Positions 53,437-62,512 are shown, counted from the first letter of the stretch. The stretch: 64,000 bases of DNA from Thiohalorhabdus denitrificans (GCF_001399755.1 NZ_LJCP01000011.1:310001-374000); one strand, 5' to 3'. Notes: generated by a model from the sequence alone, not told the origin. A program made the numbers and translations.

Positions 53437-56091
53437 CTAAGACTCGTTCAGCCGCCAGTCGTAGGGCAGATAGCGTAACCGGATGGAATCCGCCCGTTTT
53501 TCCAGCCACGCCCCCAGCTCGCGATCGAACAGGCGCCGGGCGATGTACCGGACCAGCTCCGGGTCCTCCGCGGGGAAGTCGTGCCGGTACCACCAGAAGA
53601 GGCGGGACACCCCCACCGTCTCCCGCCCCGGTTGTACCCGGGTGGTGGCGTTCAGGAAGATCTTGGCCGCCGTCTCCAGGTGCCCATCAAGGCCCTCGGC
53701 CTCGAACACCTCCACCGGCGGACACGACCGGCTGCCGCACACCAGGGCGAAATGGACGCGGAAATCGGGCTCCCACACGGCCAGCTCCCGGCGGGGATCG
53801 CGCGGTCCGAAGGACCGCCGCAGGCGCCAGGGGGCCCGGCGGTTGCCCCGCAGGATGCCGTGCTCGATCTCGTTGGGGGTGAAGGTGTGCCCGCCCACCT
53901 GGTAGCGCACCCCGCGGAAGAACCAGGGCACCTCGCGGATGGTGTCCCGGATCCCCAGCTCGATGACGCCGTGGATGACGATGGCGTTGTAGACGTTGAT
54001 CCAGAAGGCCATGCGCTCGGCGTCGGTGGCAAGGCTGCCTGGGTCATAGGCGGCCAGATCCGCGGCCACCTCGCGGAAACGGCGGTAGTAGCCGGACCCC
54101 CGGACCAGGTGGTAATCCACCCGCTGGCGGTGGCCGTCGTAGAAGTGGCCGCGCAGGGTGTTCACCGCCCGCTTCACCTCCTCCGCCGGATTCTCGCGCG
54201 GCGGTCCCACCGGGCTTTCCGGATTGAGCAGCCGCGGGCGGGCCAGGAGGGTTAGGCGCGCCGGCCAGCCCAGCCGATGAGGCCGTGGGCTCTGGGTGCG
54301 ACGGGCGTTCAGGTAGCGGATGGCTGTCACCGCGAAGCCGATGTGGGAGTAGGCCTGGGGGAGGTTGCCGGTGATCTCCTTGTACCGCGGATCGTACTGC
54401 TCGCCGAACAGCCCCAGGTGGTTGGAGAAGCGGTCGATGCGCCGCAGGTGTGCCCCCGCCTCGTTGAGCCGGCCCTGCAGGATCAGGCAGTCCACGTACC
54501 AGAACAGGCAGATCATGAAGCCGTGCTCCTGCCCCGGCAGGCCGTCGTCCATGCGGTAGCGCAGCATGGTGCCGTCCACCAGCAGCTCCTCCTCGATGCG
54601 GGCGATGGTGCCCGCCACCCGGGGATCGTCCGCCGGCAGGAAGCCCACGATGGGGATCATGAGCAGGGAGGCGTCCACGGCGTCGGTGTCGTAGTGCTGG
54701 GTGAAGCAGCCCAGGTCGTCCCGATAGCCGCGCTCGAGGATATCCGCGCGCACCGCGGCACGCTCCGCCCGCCAGCGTTCCAGGTCGCCGGGCAGGCCGT
54801 AGTGCTCGGCCACCTTGATGCCCCGGTCCAGGGCCACCCAGCACATGAGCTTGGAGTGAACGTAGTGGTGGGGCCCGGTGCGCATCTCCCAGATGCCCGA
54901 GTCCGCCTCGCGCCAGATCTCGCACACCGTGTCCACCATGGGGCGCAGGTACTCCCAGTGCTCCAGGTCGATCTTTCCCACGTAGCGGGACACGGCGAAG
55001 ATGGTCTCCAGCAGCTCGCCGTAGATGTCGTGCTGGTGCTGGCCCACGTTGTACTGGCCGATGTGGGCCGGATAGCTGCCCTTGTAGCCCTCCAGGTGCT
55101 CCAGCCGGGTCTCGCCGCCGGGCGGCTCGGCCACGGTGAGCTGGTAGATGATCTGCAGACGGCCCGGCGGCTCGTGGGCGCACAGCTCCTTCAGCCAGTC
55201 CAGGTAGCGGGTGACCTCCTCGGAGTGGCCCAGCTCGAACAGCGCCGCCAGGGTCATGGCGGTGTCCCGGATCCAGCTGAAGCGGTAGTCCCAGTTGCGC
55301 TCGCCGTAGAGGATGGTGGGCAGGGAGGTGGTGGCCCCGGCGGCGATGGCGCCGGTGTCCTCGTACTGCAGGAGCTTCAGCACCAGGGCGGCCCGGTCCA
55401 GGCTCTCGCGCCAGAAGCGCTCCGCCGGGTAGCGCGTCACCTCCTCCGTGTGCGACCAGTCCAGCCAGTACCGGTGGGTGGCCTCCAGAACCGCCTGCAG
55501 GTGCTCCGCACCCGATTGCGCCAGGCCTTCCCCGCCGCGGCTGAAGCACAGAAACACCCGCTCCCCGGCCCGCAGGCGGATCCGGGCGCGCTCCCCCTCC
55601 CAATCCAGGGGTGCGGTGGCGGAGAAGACGTGGAACGCTTCCCCGTCGGGGACCCGCCAGCGGCGTTCGTCCAGGTACTCCCGCTCCGGATGGGCGCGGG
55701 CGTAGTCGGGGCGCGGACTGCACTCCACCGCCAGGACCATCTCCCCGGCCAGCGCCGTAACCCGGCGGATCAGGTGGTCCCGCCCGCCGGCCAGCTCCCG
55801 GGCCCCCTCCCCCGCCGGCATGAAGTCCACCACCTCGGCCTCCCCCTCGGCGGTGCGGAACAGGGTCTGCAGGACGTTGGTCTCGCGGAAATAGTGCTGG
55901 GACGAATCCCAGGACGCCTCGGGGGTGACGGCGAAGCGCCCGCCCGCACGGTCATCGAGGATGGCGCCGAACACCGAGGGCGAATCCATGTTGGGGCTGC
56001 ACATCCAGTCCACGGCCCCGTCCAGCCCCACCAGGGCGATGGTGGCGCCGTTGCCAATGATTCCGTGGTCGCCGATCTTCTTATAGGGCAC
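53437..56091 (-). CDS. GH15-type glucoamylase/trehalase fused to a DUF547 domain
   Basis: An 884-residue, two-part protein. Residues 1-610 are a GH15 (alpha/alpha)6 glucoamylase-like enzyme: KKIGDHGIIGNGATIALVGLDGAVDWMC, GERNWDYRFSWIRDTAMTLAALFELGHSEE, DSGIWEMRTGPHHYVHSKLMCWVALDRG and GNLPQAYSHIGF. Residues about 650-884 are DUF547: RMAFWINVYNAIVIHGVIELGI, FTPNEIEHGILRGNRR and HFALVCGSRSCPPVEVF. The GTG at 56091 is chosen because AGGAG lies upstream and it yields the normal GH15 start. No signal peptide is seen. The glycosidase may act on trehalose or alpha-glucans. The fusion is unusual. Confidence 0.88.
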   Translation of the reverse strand: MPYKKIGDHGIIGNGATIALVGLDGAVDWMCSPNMDSPSVFGAILDDRAGGRFAVTPEASWDSSQHYFRETNVLQTLFRTAEGEAEVVDFMPAGEGARELAGGRDHLIRRVTALAGEMVLAVECSPRPDYARAHPEREYLDERRWRVPDGEAFHVFSATAPLDWEGERARIRLRAGERVFLCFSRGGEGLAQSGAEHLQAVLEATHRYWLDWSHTEEVTRYPAERFWRESLDRAALVLKLLQYEDTGAIAAGATTSLPTILYGERNWDYRFSWIRDTAMTLAALFELGHSEEVTRYLDWLKELCAHEPPGRLQIIYQLTVAEPPGGETRLEHLEGYKGSYPAHIGQYNVGQHQHDIYGELLETIFAVSRYVGKIDLEHWEYLRPMVDTVCEIWREADSGIWEMRTGPHHYVHSKLMCWVALDRGIKVAEHYGLPGDLERWRAERAAVRADILERGYRDDLGCFTQHYDTDAVDASLLMIPIVGFLPADDPRVAGTIARIEEELLVDGTMLRYRMDDGLPGQEHGFMICLFWYVDCLILQGRLNEAGAHLRRIDRFSNHLGLFGEQYDPRYKEITGNLPQAYSHIGFAVTAIRYLNARRTQSPRPHRLGWPARLTLLARPRLLNPESPVGPPRENPAEEVKRAVNTLRGHFYDGHRQRVDYHLVRGSGYYRRFREVAADLAAYDPGSLATDAERMAFWINVYNAIVIHGVIELGIRDTIREVPWFFRGVRYQVGGHTFTPNEIEHGILRGNRRAPWRLRRSFGPRDPRRELAVWEPDFRVHFALVCGSRSCPPVEVFEAEGLDGHLETAAKIFLNATTRVQPGRETVGVSRLFWWYRHDFPAEDPELVRYIARRLFDRELGAWLEKRADSIRLRYLPYDWRLNES

Positions 56092-56469
56092 GCACGTTCT
56101 CCTGCATCCGGTCCGCGGCAATGGGTGAACGACCGTCCGGGCCCGCCGGGCGTCCGGCCCGCGCCGGGACGGCTCCCCGGAGCCGGGATGGCTGCATGCA
56201 TGAAAGGGGAATGGACACTGTGACCGGGTTCGCGCCCATGGGCACGAGGGTGGTGGCATGCACCGGGGCTTACGCCCGCGGGGTCGAGGGCCCCCGGGCA
56301 GAAACCGGGGGGCACCGCCCTGATTCTAACCGGGGCGGGACCACCGCCCAAACTCCCCGGCGGGAAGCAGGTTCCGTCCGGGAAATGCCGGCTGGACCAA
56401 AAATGGCATCCCATTTACATTATTTGCTCAATCCCTAGTGGAACGCTCGGAAATTGCGTGGAGGGAGCC
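56092..56469. other. Intergenic region between divergent genes
   Basis: No gene is supported. Most of it is GC-rich without repeats I can define. An A+T-rich patch at 56403-56436 (CATTTACATTATTTGCTCAA) is the likely promoter area for the small gene at 56470. Confidence 0.45.
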
Positions 56470-56817
56470 ATGAGCGAACCGGTGCATCTGCGGGAAAGCC
56501 TGCGGGCGGCGGGAACGCCCGCCTTCGAGGAGACCCTGCGTGAGGAGCTCCTGCGCAACAACTGGGGGGTGCCGCTGGAGGACTTCTGCCCCCTGGAGGC
56601 CTGGCCCGGCTTCGACGTGGACCTGCGCCTCTCCGTCCACCAGCTGGAGGAGTCCGCCGACAATCTCCGGGTGAAGGCCTTCGTCTCCTTCACCGGCCGC
56701 GTCCCCTCCTACTGCGCCGACCAGGCCCACACGGTGCCCGCGGACGGTTTCCTCCGCATCACCATCGATCGGGCCACCGCCGAGGCGAGCTTCGAGACCG
56801 ACCCCCTTGGGGCCTGA
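56470..56817 (+). CDS. Hypothetical small cytoplasmic protein
   Basis: A 115-residue acidic protein without a recognised family. It shows regular secondary structure: helices in LRESLRAAGTPAFEETLREELLR and alternating strands in FDVDLRLSVHQLEESADNLRVKAFVSFTGRVPSYCADQ and FLRITIDRATAEASFET. A single Cys is in YCADQ. GGAGG lies five bases before the ATG at 56470. Coding potential is supported by strong third-position G+C. Function unknown. Confidence 0.65.
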   Translation: MSEPVHLRESLRAAGTPAFEETLREELLRNNWGVPLEDFCPLEAWPGFDVDLRLSVHQLEESADNLRVKAFVSFTGRVPSYCADQAHTVPADGFLRITIDRATAEASFETDPLGA

Positions 56818-56898
56818 TCCCCGCCGGAGCCCGGCCCCCTGACGGTGGGTGGCGCATTCCGTACAATGAATGCGGACTTTCCCACCACCGAGGATCCC

Positions 56899-57111
56899 AT
56901 GGGAAGCTGGGGATGCCCGCATGAATCCGAAGGCCGCTGCCGGCGCGTGGCGAACCGGGACTGCGATCCGGGCATGAAGGGCTGCGTCCTCCACGGCAAG
57001 GTAGCCTTCAGCAACCCCACCAAGAACTCCCCGCGTATCCGTTCCCGCCACGGGGTAAGAGAGGACCCGCCCACCGAGGCCCGGCGGGATGCGCGAGGGC
57101 GCCGGCGGTAA
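56899..57111 (+). CDS. Small Cys-rich protein, possibly metal-binding
   Basis: A 70-residue basic protein with four cysteines in the first 31 residues (WGCPHESEGRCRRVANRDCDPGMKGCVLHG), spaced C-x7-C-x7-C-x6-C with two His nearby. This suggests a zinc or iron-sulfur knuckle. The tail is Arg-rich and probably disordered. The ATG at 56899 has GAGGA five bases upstream; an in-frame ATG at 56866 would add 11 residues. I recall similar small conserved proteins but cannot name the family. It lies 81 bp after the previous small gene. Confidence 0.6.
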   Translation: MGSWGCPHESEGRCRRVANRDCDPGMKGCVLHGKVAFSNPTKNSPRIRSRHGVREDPPTEARRDARGRRR

Positions 57112-57268
57112 CGCCACCTGGGAAACGGGCGCACCCGGTCACACCCAGCGCCCCGCGCCATACCGCCGGCCTAAGGGCCTCCCCTAGAAAATTCCGGGAA
57201 TACCCTAGGAACCCCCGAAGCCCGATGGTAGTATGCGCTCACTTTTTACGCCAGGGTGCCCCGGAACC

Positions 57269-57802
57269 ATGACCCTTTCCCGTCTCGCCCCGATCGCCAT
57301 CGTCCTGCTGCTGGTCGCCCCTGCTGCCGGGGCCGCGGATGCCCGCATCCCCATGGAGGAAAAGGGCGCCGCCACCTTCTATGTTCCCGTAGAGCTGGGC
57401 GGCTCCCTGTCGGCGGACTTCCTGGTGGATACCGGCTCCAGCCACATGGCCATCCGCGAATCCACCCTGCGCGACCTCCAGGACCGTGGGCAGGCCACCT
57501 TCGTCAAAAACCTGGCCGGGCGCATGGCGGACGGCAGCCGCAAGGTGGTGCCCGTCTATCGGATCGACCGGGTGCGGATCGGCGAGGACTGCTTCCTGGA
57601 TGGCGTGGAGGCGGCCGTGTTCCCCGACAGCTCGCGCCCCATCCTCGGCCTGAGCGCGCTGCGCCGGGCCGGCTCCATCCGGATCTCCATGGATCCGCCC
57701 ACCCTGCAGCTCGGCCAGTGCGACCGCCGTACCGCCCGGGCACCCGGGAAGGGTGCGCTGGCCGCCGCCGACGCCGGTGAGGGGGGGCTTCCGCGCCCCT
57801 AG
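57269..57802 (+). CDS. Retropepsin-like periplasmic aspartic protease domain protein
   Basis: A 177-residue exported protein with a signal peptide (MTLSRLAPIAIVLLLVAPAAGAA). A single retropepsin-like domain carries the catalytic FLVDTGSSHMAI (Asp about 55) and the flap/hydrophobic segment PILGLSALRRAGSIRISMD. Such clan AA proteins act as dimers. The start at 57269 gives a clean signal peptide; an ATG at 57233 would add 12 residues. The target is unknown, and it may process envelope proteins or be a non-catalytic binding module. Confidence 0.78.
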   Translation: MTLSRLAPIAIVLLLVAPAAGAADARIPMEEKGAATFYVPVELGGSLSADFLVDTGSSHMAIRESTLRDLQDRGQATFVKNLAGRMADGSRKVVPVYRIDRVRIGEDCFLDGVEAAVFPDSSRPILGLSALRRAGSIRISMDPPTLQLGQCDRRTARAPGKGALAAADAGEGGLPRP

Positions 57803-57836
57803 AGCCCCCGGGCTTCCACACCGCGGGCTGGACATA

Positions 57837-57863
57837 AGAACGCCGGGAGCAAGGCCCCCGGCG
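57837..57863 (-). terminator. Hairpin terminator after the six-EF-hand gene
   Basis: Stem CGCCGGG/CCCGGCG (57841-57847 and 57857-57863), followed on the minus strand by the short T-rich TTCTTATG. Confidence 0.55.
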
Positions 57864-57896
57864 CTGCACCGCTCTTGGGCCGGCAACGGCCGGCCG

Positions 57897-58535
57897 CTAA
57901 TCCATGCCGTTGGTCTGGCGCTCCCGCTTGCGCTCCATGTCTCCACCGTGATCGGCCTCGAACCGGGCGAACTCGCCCTCGTCGAGGTTGCCGTCGCCGT
58001 CCACGTCGTACTCCTCGAAGCGCTCGGAGAGCAGGGCGGGGCCTTCCTGGGCCTCCTCCATGCTCACGACCCCATCGCCGTTGGTGTCGTAGCGCTCTAT
58101 CCTGTCGCCCTCCGCCACCTGCTCGGCGTAGTCGTCCCTGAACTGGGCGAACTCGTCCCGGTCGAGGGTCTGATTCTCGTCCAGGTCGTATTCCTCGAAG
58201 TTGCCGTATAGCTCCTCGGGCCCGTACTCCTCCGCCTCGGCGGCACTGATGTTGTCGTCGCCGTCGACGTCGTAATCGTCGAAGCCGAGCAGCCCGGTTT
58301 CCTCGAAGCGGGCGAACTCCCCGGGAGTAAGGGCGCCGTCGCCGTCCTCGTCGTAGGCCTCGAACCGTTCCGATAGAACCTCGTAATCCGCCGCCTTGGC
58401 CTCGTCCAGGCTGATCACCCCGTCACCGTCCCGATCGTAGCGCTCGAACTGGATATCCTGCCCTGCTGAAAGCGCCGTGCCGTAGGCGCCCACGAGAAGG
58501 GCCACCACCAGGGCGAGGCTCCGTTTCCGTTCCAT
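57897..58535 (-). CDS. Secreted EF-hand protein with six predicted calcium loops
   Basis: A 212-residue protein with a signal peptide (RKRSLALVVALLVGAYGTALSAG). Six EF-hand-like loops follow in a regular array: DRDGDGVISLDE, DEDGDGALTPGE, DVDGDDNISAAE, DLDENQTLDRDE, DTNGDGVVSMEE and DVDGDGNLDEGE. The helices between them repeat the pattern LSERFEAYD/FEEYD and GEFARFEE, showing internal duplication. It should bind Ca2+ in the periplasm or outside. Function beyond that is unknown. A two-hand paralogue lies upstream at 58611. Confidence 0.85.
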   Translation of the reverse strand: MERKRSLALVVALLVGAYGTALSAGQDIQFERYDRDGDGVISLDEAKAADYEVLSERFEAYDEDGDGALTPGEFARFEETGLLGFDDYDVDGDDNISAAEAEEYGPEELYGNFEEYDLDENQTLDRDEFAQFRDDYAEQVAEGDRIERYDTNGDGVVSMEEAQEGPALLSERFEEYDVDGDGNLDEGEFARFEADHGGDMERKRERQTNGMD

Positions 58536-58610
58536 AGCGAACACCTCTGCGGATGCGTGCAAACGGGCGGTGGGGCCCCGCGGCCCCACCGCAATGGCCG
58601 AGCGGGACGG

Positions 58611-58970
58611 TTACATGCCGCCGCCGTCCTGCTCCATGCCACCGCCTTCCTGGCGTTCCATGCCACCGCCTTCGTGGCCTTCCATGCCGCCCTCCTTCTC
58701 GCCGGTCTCTTCCGCTTCGAAGCGGGCGAACTCGCCCTGGTCCAGGGCGTTATCACCGTCCTGGTCGTAGGACTCGAAATTTTCGGACAACTTCTCGGTG
58801 CCGGCCTCCTTGGCCTCCTCCATGCTGATCTTGCCGTCTCCGTCCTTGTCGTATTTCTCGAACTTCTCGGTTCCGCCCGCATGGCCCTCTTCATGCATCT
58901 CGGCCTGGACGGCCCCGGCGGAGCCGATCAGCAAAGCGGCTACCAGGGCTAGGCTACGATTGGCTTGCAT
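58611..58970 (-). CDS. Secreted EF-hand protein with Met/Gly/Glu-rich tail
   Basis: A 119-residue protein with a signal peptide (MQANRSLALVAALLIGSAGAVQA). Two EF hands (DKDGDGKISMEE and DQDGDNALDQGE) have flanking sequences like those of the six-hand neighbour (LSENFESYD, GEFARFE). The tail repeats GGGME units (MEGHEGGGMERQEGGGMEQDGG), which could bind soft metals through Met. It was probably formed by the same duplication series as the neighbouring gene, 75 bp downstream. Confidence 0.82.
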   Translation of the reverse strand: MQANRSLALVAALLIGSAGAVQAEMHEEGHAGGTEKFEKYDKDGDGKISMEEAKEAGTEKLSENFESYDQDGDNALDQGEFARFEAEETGEKEGGMEGHEGGGMERQEGGGMEQDGGGM

Positions 58971-59405
58971 GACTGGAATTCCCCTTGGTCGTGGTTGCAA
59001 TGCCGTCGAGGGGCTGGATCGCCCCCCGTTACCCCTTCCCTGCCAAGGTCGTGCCAGGTGGCCCGTGCGCGGGGATTACAGCCGTCTCCGCCACCGGCGC
59101 GGCGGGACAGGGCGGGCCCGGGCCGGCCCGGGGTCAAATTTTTCGACACGAACGGTTCGTACCAGACCTCCGGAGGTTCCCTTAGGAAAAAGGGGCCGGA
59201 AGGGCTCGGATGCGGGATCCGGGAACGCGAACGGGGGAAAGGAGGCGGAAGGGAAAGTGGAATCGGCAGCGGCTTCAAGAACCCACGGAGCGTGGGCAAG
59301 GGAACGGCCCCCGAGGGCGCTCATGCGGGAAAACCCCGCCCTGTTCCCTGGAAGACAGGGCGGGGACCGTAAGATTTTTCGACATCCCGACGACCACCGG
59401 CTGGC
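58971..59405. other. Intergenic region, no gene seen
   Basis: Purine-rich, without a supported reading frame. ATTTTTCGACA occurs twice (about 59144 and 59374). The distal end holds the pepN terminator. Confidence 0.45.
59328..59365 (-). terminator. Intrinsic terminator of pepN
   Basis: Eleven-pair stem CCCCGCCCTGT/ACAGGGCGGGG (59334-59344 and 59355-59365) with a ten-base loop. On the minus strand it is followed by TTTCCC, a short T run. Confidence 0.75.
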
Positions 59406-62075
59406 TCAGCCGTTCTCCTCGGCGCCCAGGCTCTTGGTAACGATCTCGAAGGTATCCCGGGAGAGCTGCGGATCCTGGCGGATGCGCTCCAGCTGCTCGC
59501 GCATGAGCCGCTGCCGGGCCTCGTCGTAGCGCCGGAAGCGGCTGAAGGCCCGGGCCAAGGCGGCGGCCATCTGCGGGTTGATGCGGTCCAGGCGCAGCAC
59601 CTGATCGGCGAAGAAGGTATAGGCCTCACCGTCCGGGGCATGGAACCGGTAGGGATTGCCGCGGGCGAAGGCGCCCAGCACCGCCCGCACCTTGTTGGGG
59701 TTCTTGAAATTGAAGGCGGGGTGCTCCAGCAGGCGACGGATTCCCGCCAGGGTGCCGTAATGGGGGGAGGTGGCCTGGATGGCGAACCACTTGTCCATCA
59801 CCTCCGGCTCGTCCTTCCACTGGGTGTAGAAGGCCTCCAGGGACTCGGCAGTGCCGGGGACGTCCTCCGCCACCATGGGCCGCAGCGCGCCCAGACGGTC
59901 GGTCATGTTGGTGGCTGTGTGGACCTGCTCGCGAGCGGCCTCGATCCCCTCCCCGACGCCGCCCGCCACCAGGTAGGCCAGCGACAGGTTCTTGAGACGC
60001 CGGCGGGCGATGGCCCCCGGATCGGGGCGATACTCCCCCCCTTCCTGGTTGGCCTGGTAGCTGTAAAGAAAATCGTCACCCAGGGCCTGGGCCAGACGGG
60101 CGCGGGTGAAGCGACGGGCCTGGTGGATGGCCTCCGGATCCACCGGCCAGTCCATCAGGTCGGCCAGATAGCCCTCGTCGGGCTGGGTCAAAGCCTCTGC
60201 CACCAGGGCCTTGTCCCCGGCGTCCCCGCGTAGCAGCCCCCCGAAGGCCTCCACCAGGGTTTCGTCCAGGCGCATCTCATCCCCGGCCTGGTAGGCCGCC
60301 ACCCCGCGGAAGAGGCTACGGCAGGCCAGCTCCTGGCCCGCCTCCCAGCGGGTGAACAGATCCTCGTCATGGGCCAGCAGGAAGGCCAGATCCTGGTCCC
60401 GGTGGTCGTGCTCCAGGCGCACCGGGGCGGAAAAGCCCCGCAGCAGGGAGGGAACGGGGTCCTCCCCCACGCCTGTGAAGGTGAAGGACTGCTCCGCCTC
60501 CCGCAGCTCCAGCACCCGGGTCGTCCCACCCGGCTCCTCGCCCTCCATCCGGAGCGGCAGGGCGTTGCCCGCCCGGTCCAGCAAGCCCACCGCCACCGGG
60601 ATGTGCATGGGCTGCTTGTGGGCCTGCCCCGGGGTCTCGGGCACCTCCTGGCGGACGTGCAGGGTGTAGGTGGCCGCCCCCGGATCGTGCTCGGCGTCCA
60701 CGAACAGCCGCGGGGTGCCGGCCTGGGTGTACCACAGCCGGAACTGGCTCAGGTCCCGGTCGCTGGCCTCCTCCAAGGCGCGCACGAAGTCCTCGGTGGT
60801 CACCGCCCGGCCGTCGTGGCTTGCGAAGAACAGGTCGGTGCCACGCCGGAAGTCCTCCGGGCCGAGCAGGTGGTACATCATGCGGACCACCTCCGCGCCC
60901 TTCTCGTAGACGGTGGGGGTGTAGAAGTTGCTGATCTCGATGTAGGAGTCCGGCCGCACGGGGTGGGCGGTGGGCCCGTCGTCCTCGGGGAACTGGGCGG
61001 TGCGCAGCCGGCGCACGTCCTCGATGCGCTGCACCGGGGCCGAGTAGCGGTCCGCGGAGAAATGCTGCTCGCGGAAGACGGTGAAGCCTTCCTTGAGGGA
61101 TAGCTGGAACCAGTCGCGCAGGGTGACCCGGTTGCCCGACCAGTTGTGGAAGTACTCGTGGCCGATGATGGCCTCGATGCGCTGGAAGTCAGCGTCGGTG
61201 GCGGTCTCGGGCTTGGCCAGGATGGCGCTGGTGTTGAAGATGTTGAGGCCCTTGTTCTCCATGGCCCCCATGTTGAAGTCCTCCACCGCCACGATCTGGT
61301 AGACGTCCAGATCGCACTCCCGGCCATAGGTGGCCTCGTCCCAGGCCATGGCCTCCTTCAGGGAGCGCATGGCGTGGTCCACCTTGTCCTCGTTGCCATG
61401 CTCCACGTAGATGTGCAGGGCCACCTGCCGACCGCTCATGGTGGTGTAGCTGTCGGCCACGCGGGCCAGATCGCCGCCCACCAGGGCGAACAGGTAGGAG
61501 GGCTTGGGGAAGGGGTCCTCCCACTGCACCCAGTGCCGGCCGTCGGTGAGGGTGCCGGCGCCGATGCGGTTGCCGTTGGACAGCAGCACCGGGTAACGCT
61601 GCGCGTCGGCCACGATGGTGGTGGTGTAGCGGGCCATGACGTCGCTGCGGTCGGGGAAGTAGGTGATGCGGCGGAAGCCCTCCGGCTCGCACTGGGTGCA
61701 GAAGGTGCCGCTGGACTTGTAGAGGCCCTCCAGGGCGGTGTTCTCCTGCGGCCGGATGCGGGTGGTCACCTCCAGGGTGAACCGCTCCGGGACCTCCGGG
61801 ATGGTCAGGGACTCCGCGTCCAGCGCGTACTCCCCTTCGCCCAGGGGCCGGCCGTCCACGGCCACCTCCAGCAGCTCCAGCTCGCGGCCGTCCAGGACCA
61901 GAGGGCCGGCCTCGATCCGCTCGGGGTTGGCCCGCACGGTCAGGCGCGAGCTCACCGTGGTCCACTCCTCCCCCAGCTCGAAGCGCAGCTGCACGGTATC
62001 CACCAGGTGGGCGGGAGGGGTGTACTCCGCCAGCCGGACGGGCCGGGGAGACTGCTGCTGTCGGCTATCGGCCAT
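59406..62075 (-). CDS. pepN: Aminopeptidase N
   Basis: An 889-residue cytoplasmic M1 zinc aminopeptidase for the late steps of protein turnover. It has the substrate-anchoring VEDFNMGAMENKGLN, the zinc motif HEYFHNW with a downstream Glu in LSLKEGFTVFREQ, and the bacterial PepN-type C-terminal helical domain (FNFKNPNKVRAVLGAF, FFADQVLRLDRINPQMAAALARAFSRFRRYD). Length matches E. coli PepN (870). The start at 62075 has GGAAGGAA upstream. It is 20 bp downstream of the YjbQ-type gene. Confidence 0.97.
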   Translation of the reverse strand: MADSRQQQSPRPVRLAEYTPPAHLVDTVQLRFELGEEWTTVSSRLTVRANPERIEAGPLVLDGRELELLEVAVDGRPLGEGEYALDAESLTIPEVPERFTLEVTTRIRPQENTALEGLYKSSGTFCTQCEPEGFRRITYFPDRSDVMARYTTTIVADAQRYPVLLSNGNRIGAGTLTDGRHWVQWEDPFPKPSYLFALVGGDLARVADSYTTMSGRQVALHIYVEHGNEDKVDHAMRSLKEAMAWDEATYGRECDLDVYQIVAVEDFNMGAMENKGLNIFNTSAILAKPETATDADFQRIEAIIGHEYFHNWSGNRVTLRDWFQLSLKEGFTVFREQHFSADRYSAPVQRIEDVRRLRTAQFPEDDGPTAHPVRPDSYIEISNFYTPTVYEKGAEVVRMMYHLLGPEDFRRGTDLFFASHDGRAVTTEDFVRALEEASDRDLSQFRLWYTQAGTPRLFVDAEHDPGAATYTLHVRQEVPETPGQAHKQPMHIPVAVGLLDRAGNALPLRMEGEEPGGTTRVLELREAEQSFTFTGVGEDPVPSLLRGFSAPVRLEHDHRDQDLAFLLAHDEDLFTRWEAGQELACRSLFRGVAAYQAGDEMRLDETLVEAFGGLLRGDAGDKALVAEALTQPDEGYLADLMDWPVDPEAIHQARRFTRARLAQALGDDFLYSYQANQEGGEYRPDPGAIARRRLKNLSLAYLVAGGVGEGIEAAREQVHTATNMTDRLGALRPMVAEDVPGTAESLEAFYTQWKDEPEVMDKWFAIQATSPHYGTLAGIRRLLEHPAFNFKNPNKVRAVLGAFARGNPYRFHAPDGEAYTFFADQVLRLDRINPQMAAALARAFSRFRRYDEARQRLMREQLERIRQDPQLSRDTFEIVTKSLGAEENG

Positions 62076-62095
62076 GGGGGATTCCTTCCTGTTGC

Positions 62096-62512
62096 TTATT
62101 CGCCCTGCACCGTCACGGTCACCCGGCGCCGGAAACCGGCGTAGCGGTGCTCCCAGAGGTAGACCCCCTGCCAGGTGCCGAGCACGCAGCGGCCCTCGGA
62201 CACCGGCAGGGTGACCTCCGTGCTGGTGAGGACGCTGCGGATGTGGGCCGCCATGTCGTCGGGGCCCTCCAGGTCGTGGCGGTAGGCCGGGTCCCCGTCC
62301 GGCGCCAGTCGCTCGGCGATGGTTTCCAGGTCCCGGCGCACGGTGGGATCGGCGTTCTCCGTGACGATGAGGGAGGCGCTGGTGTGGTGCTGGAAGACGT
62401 GGCAGGTGCCCACCCGGCACCCGGCATTCCGCACCACCTCCTGGATGCGGTCGGTGATCTCGTAGGTACCCCGCCCTTCCGTGGCGACGGTAAGGAGCTC
62501 CTGGACCACCAT
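62096..62512 (-). CDS. YjbQ/UPF0047-family protein
   Basis: A 138-residue protein of the conserved YjbQ fold. It has CHVFQHHTSASLIVTENADPTVRRDLETIAERLAPDGDPAYRHDLEGPDDMAAHIRSVLTSTEVTLPVSEGRCVLGTWQGVYLWEHR, including the invariant His residues that bind a metal. Some members have weak thiamine-phosphate synthase activity, but the true role is unsettled. GGAGG eight to nine bases upstream selects 62512. An ATG at 62554 would add 14 residues. It is probably co-transcribed with pepN. Confidence 0.93.
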   Translation of the reverse strand: MVVQELLTVATEGRGTYEITDRIQEVVRNAGCRVGTCHVFQHHTSASLIVTENADPTVRRDLETIAERLAPDGDPAYRHDLEGPDDMAAHIRSVLTSTEVTLPVSEGRCVLGTWQGVYLWEHRYAGFRRRVTVTVQGE

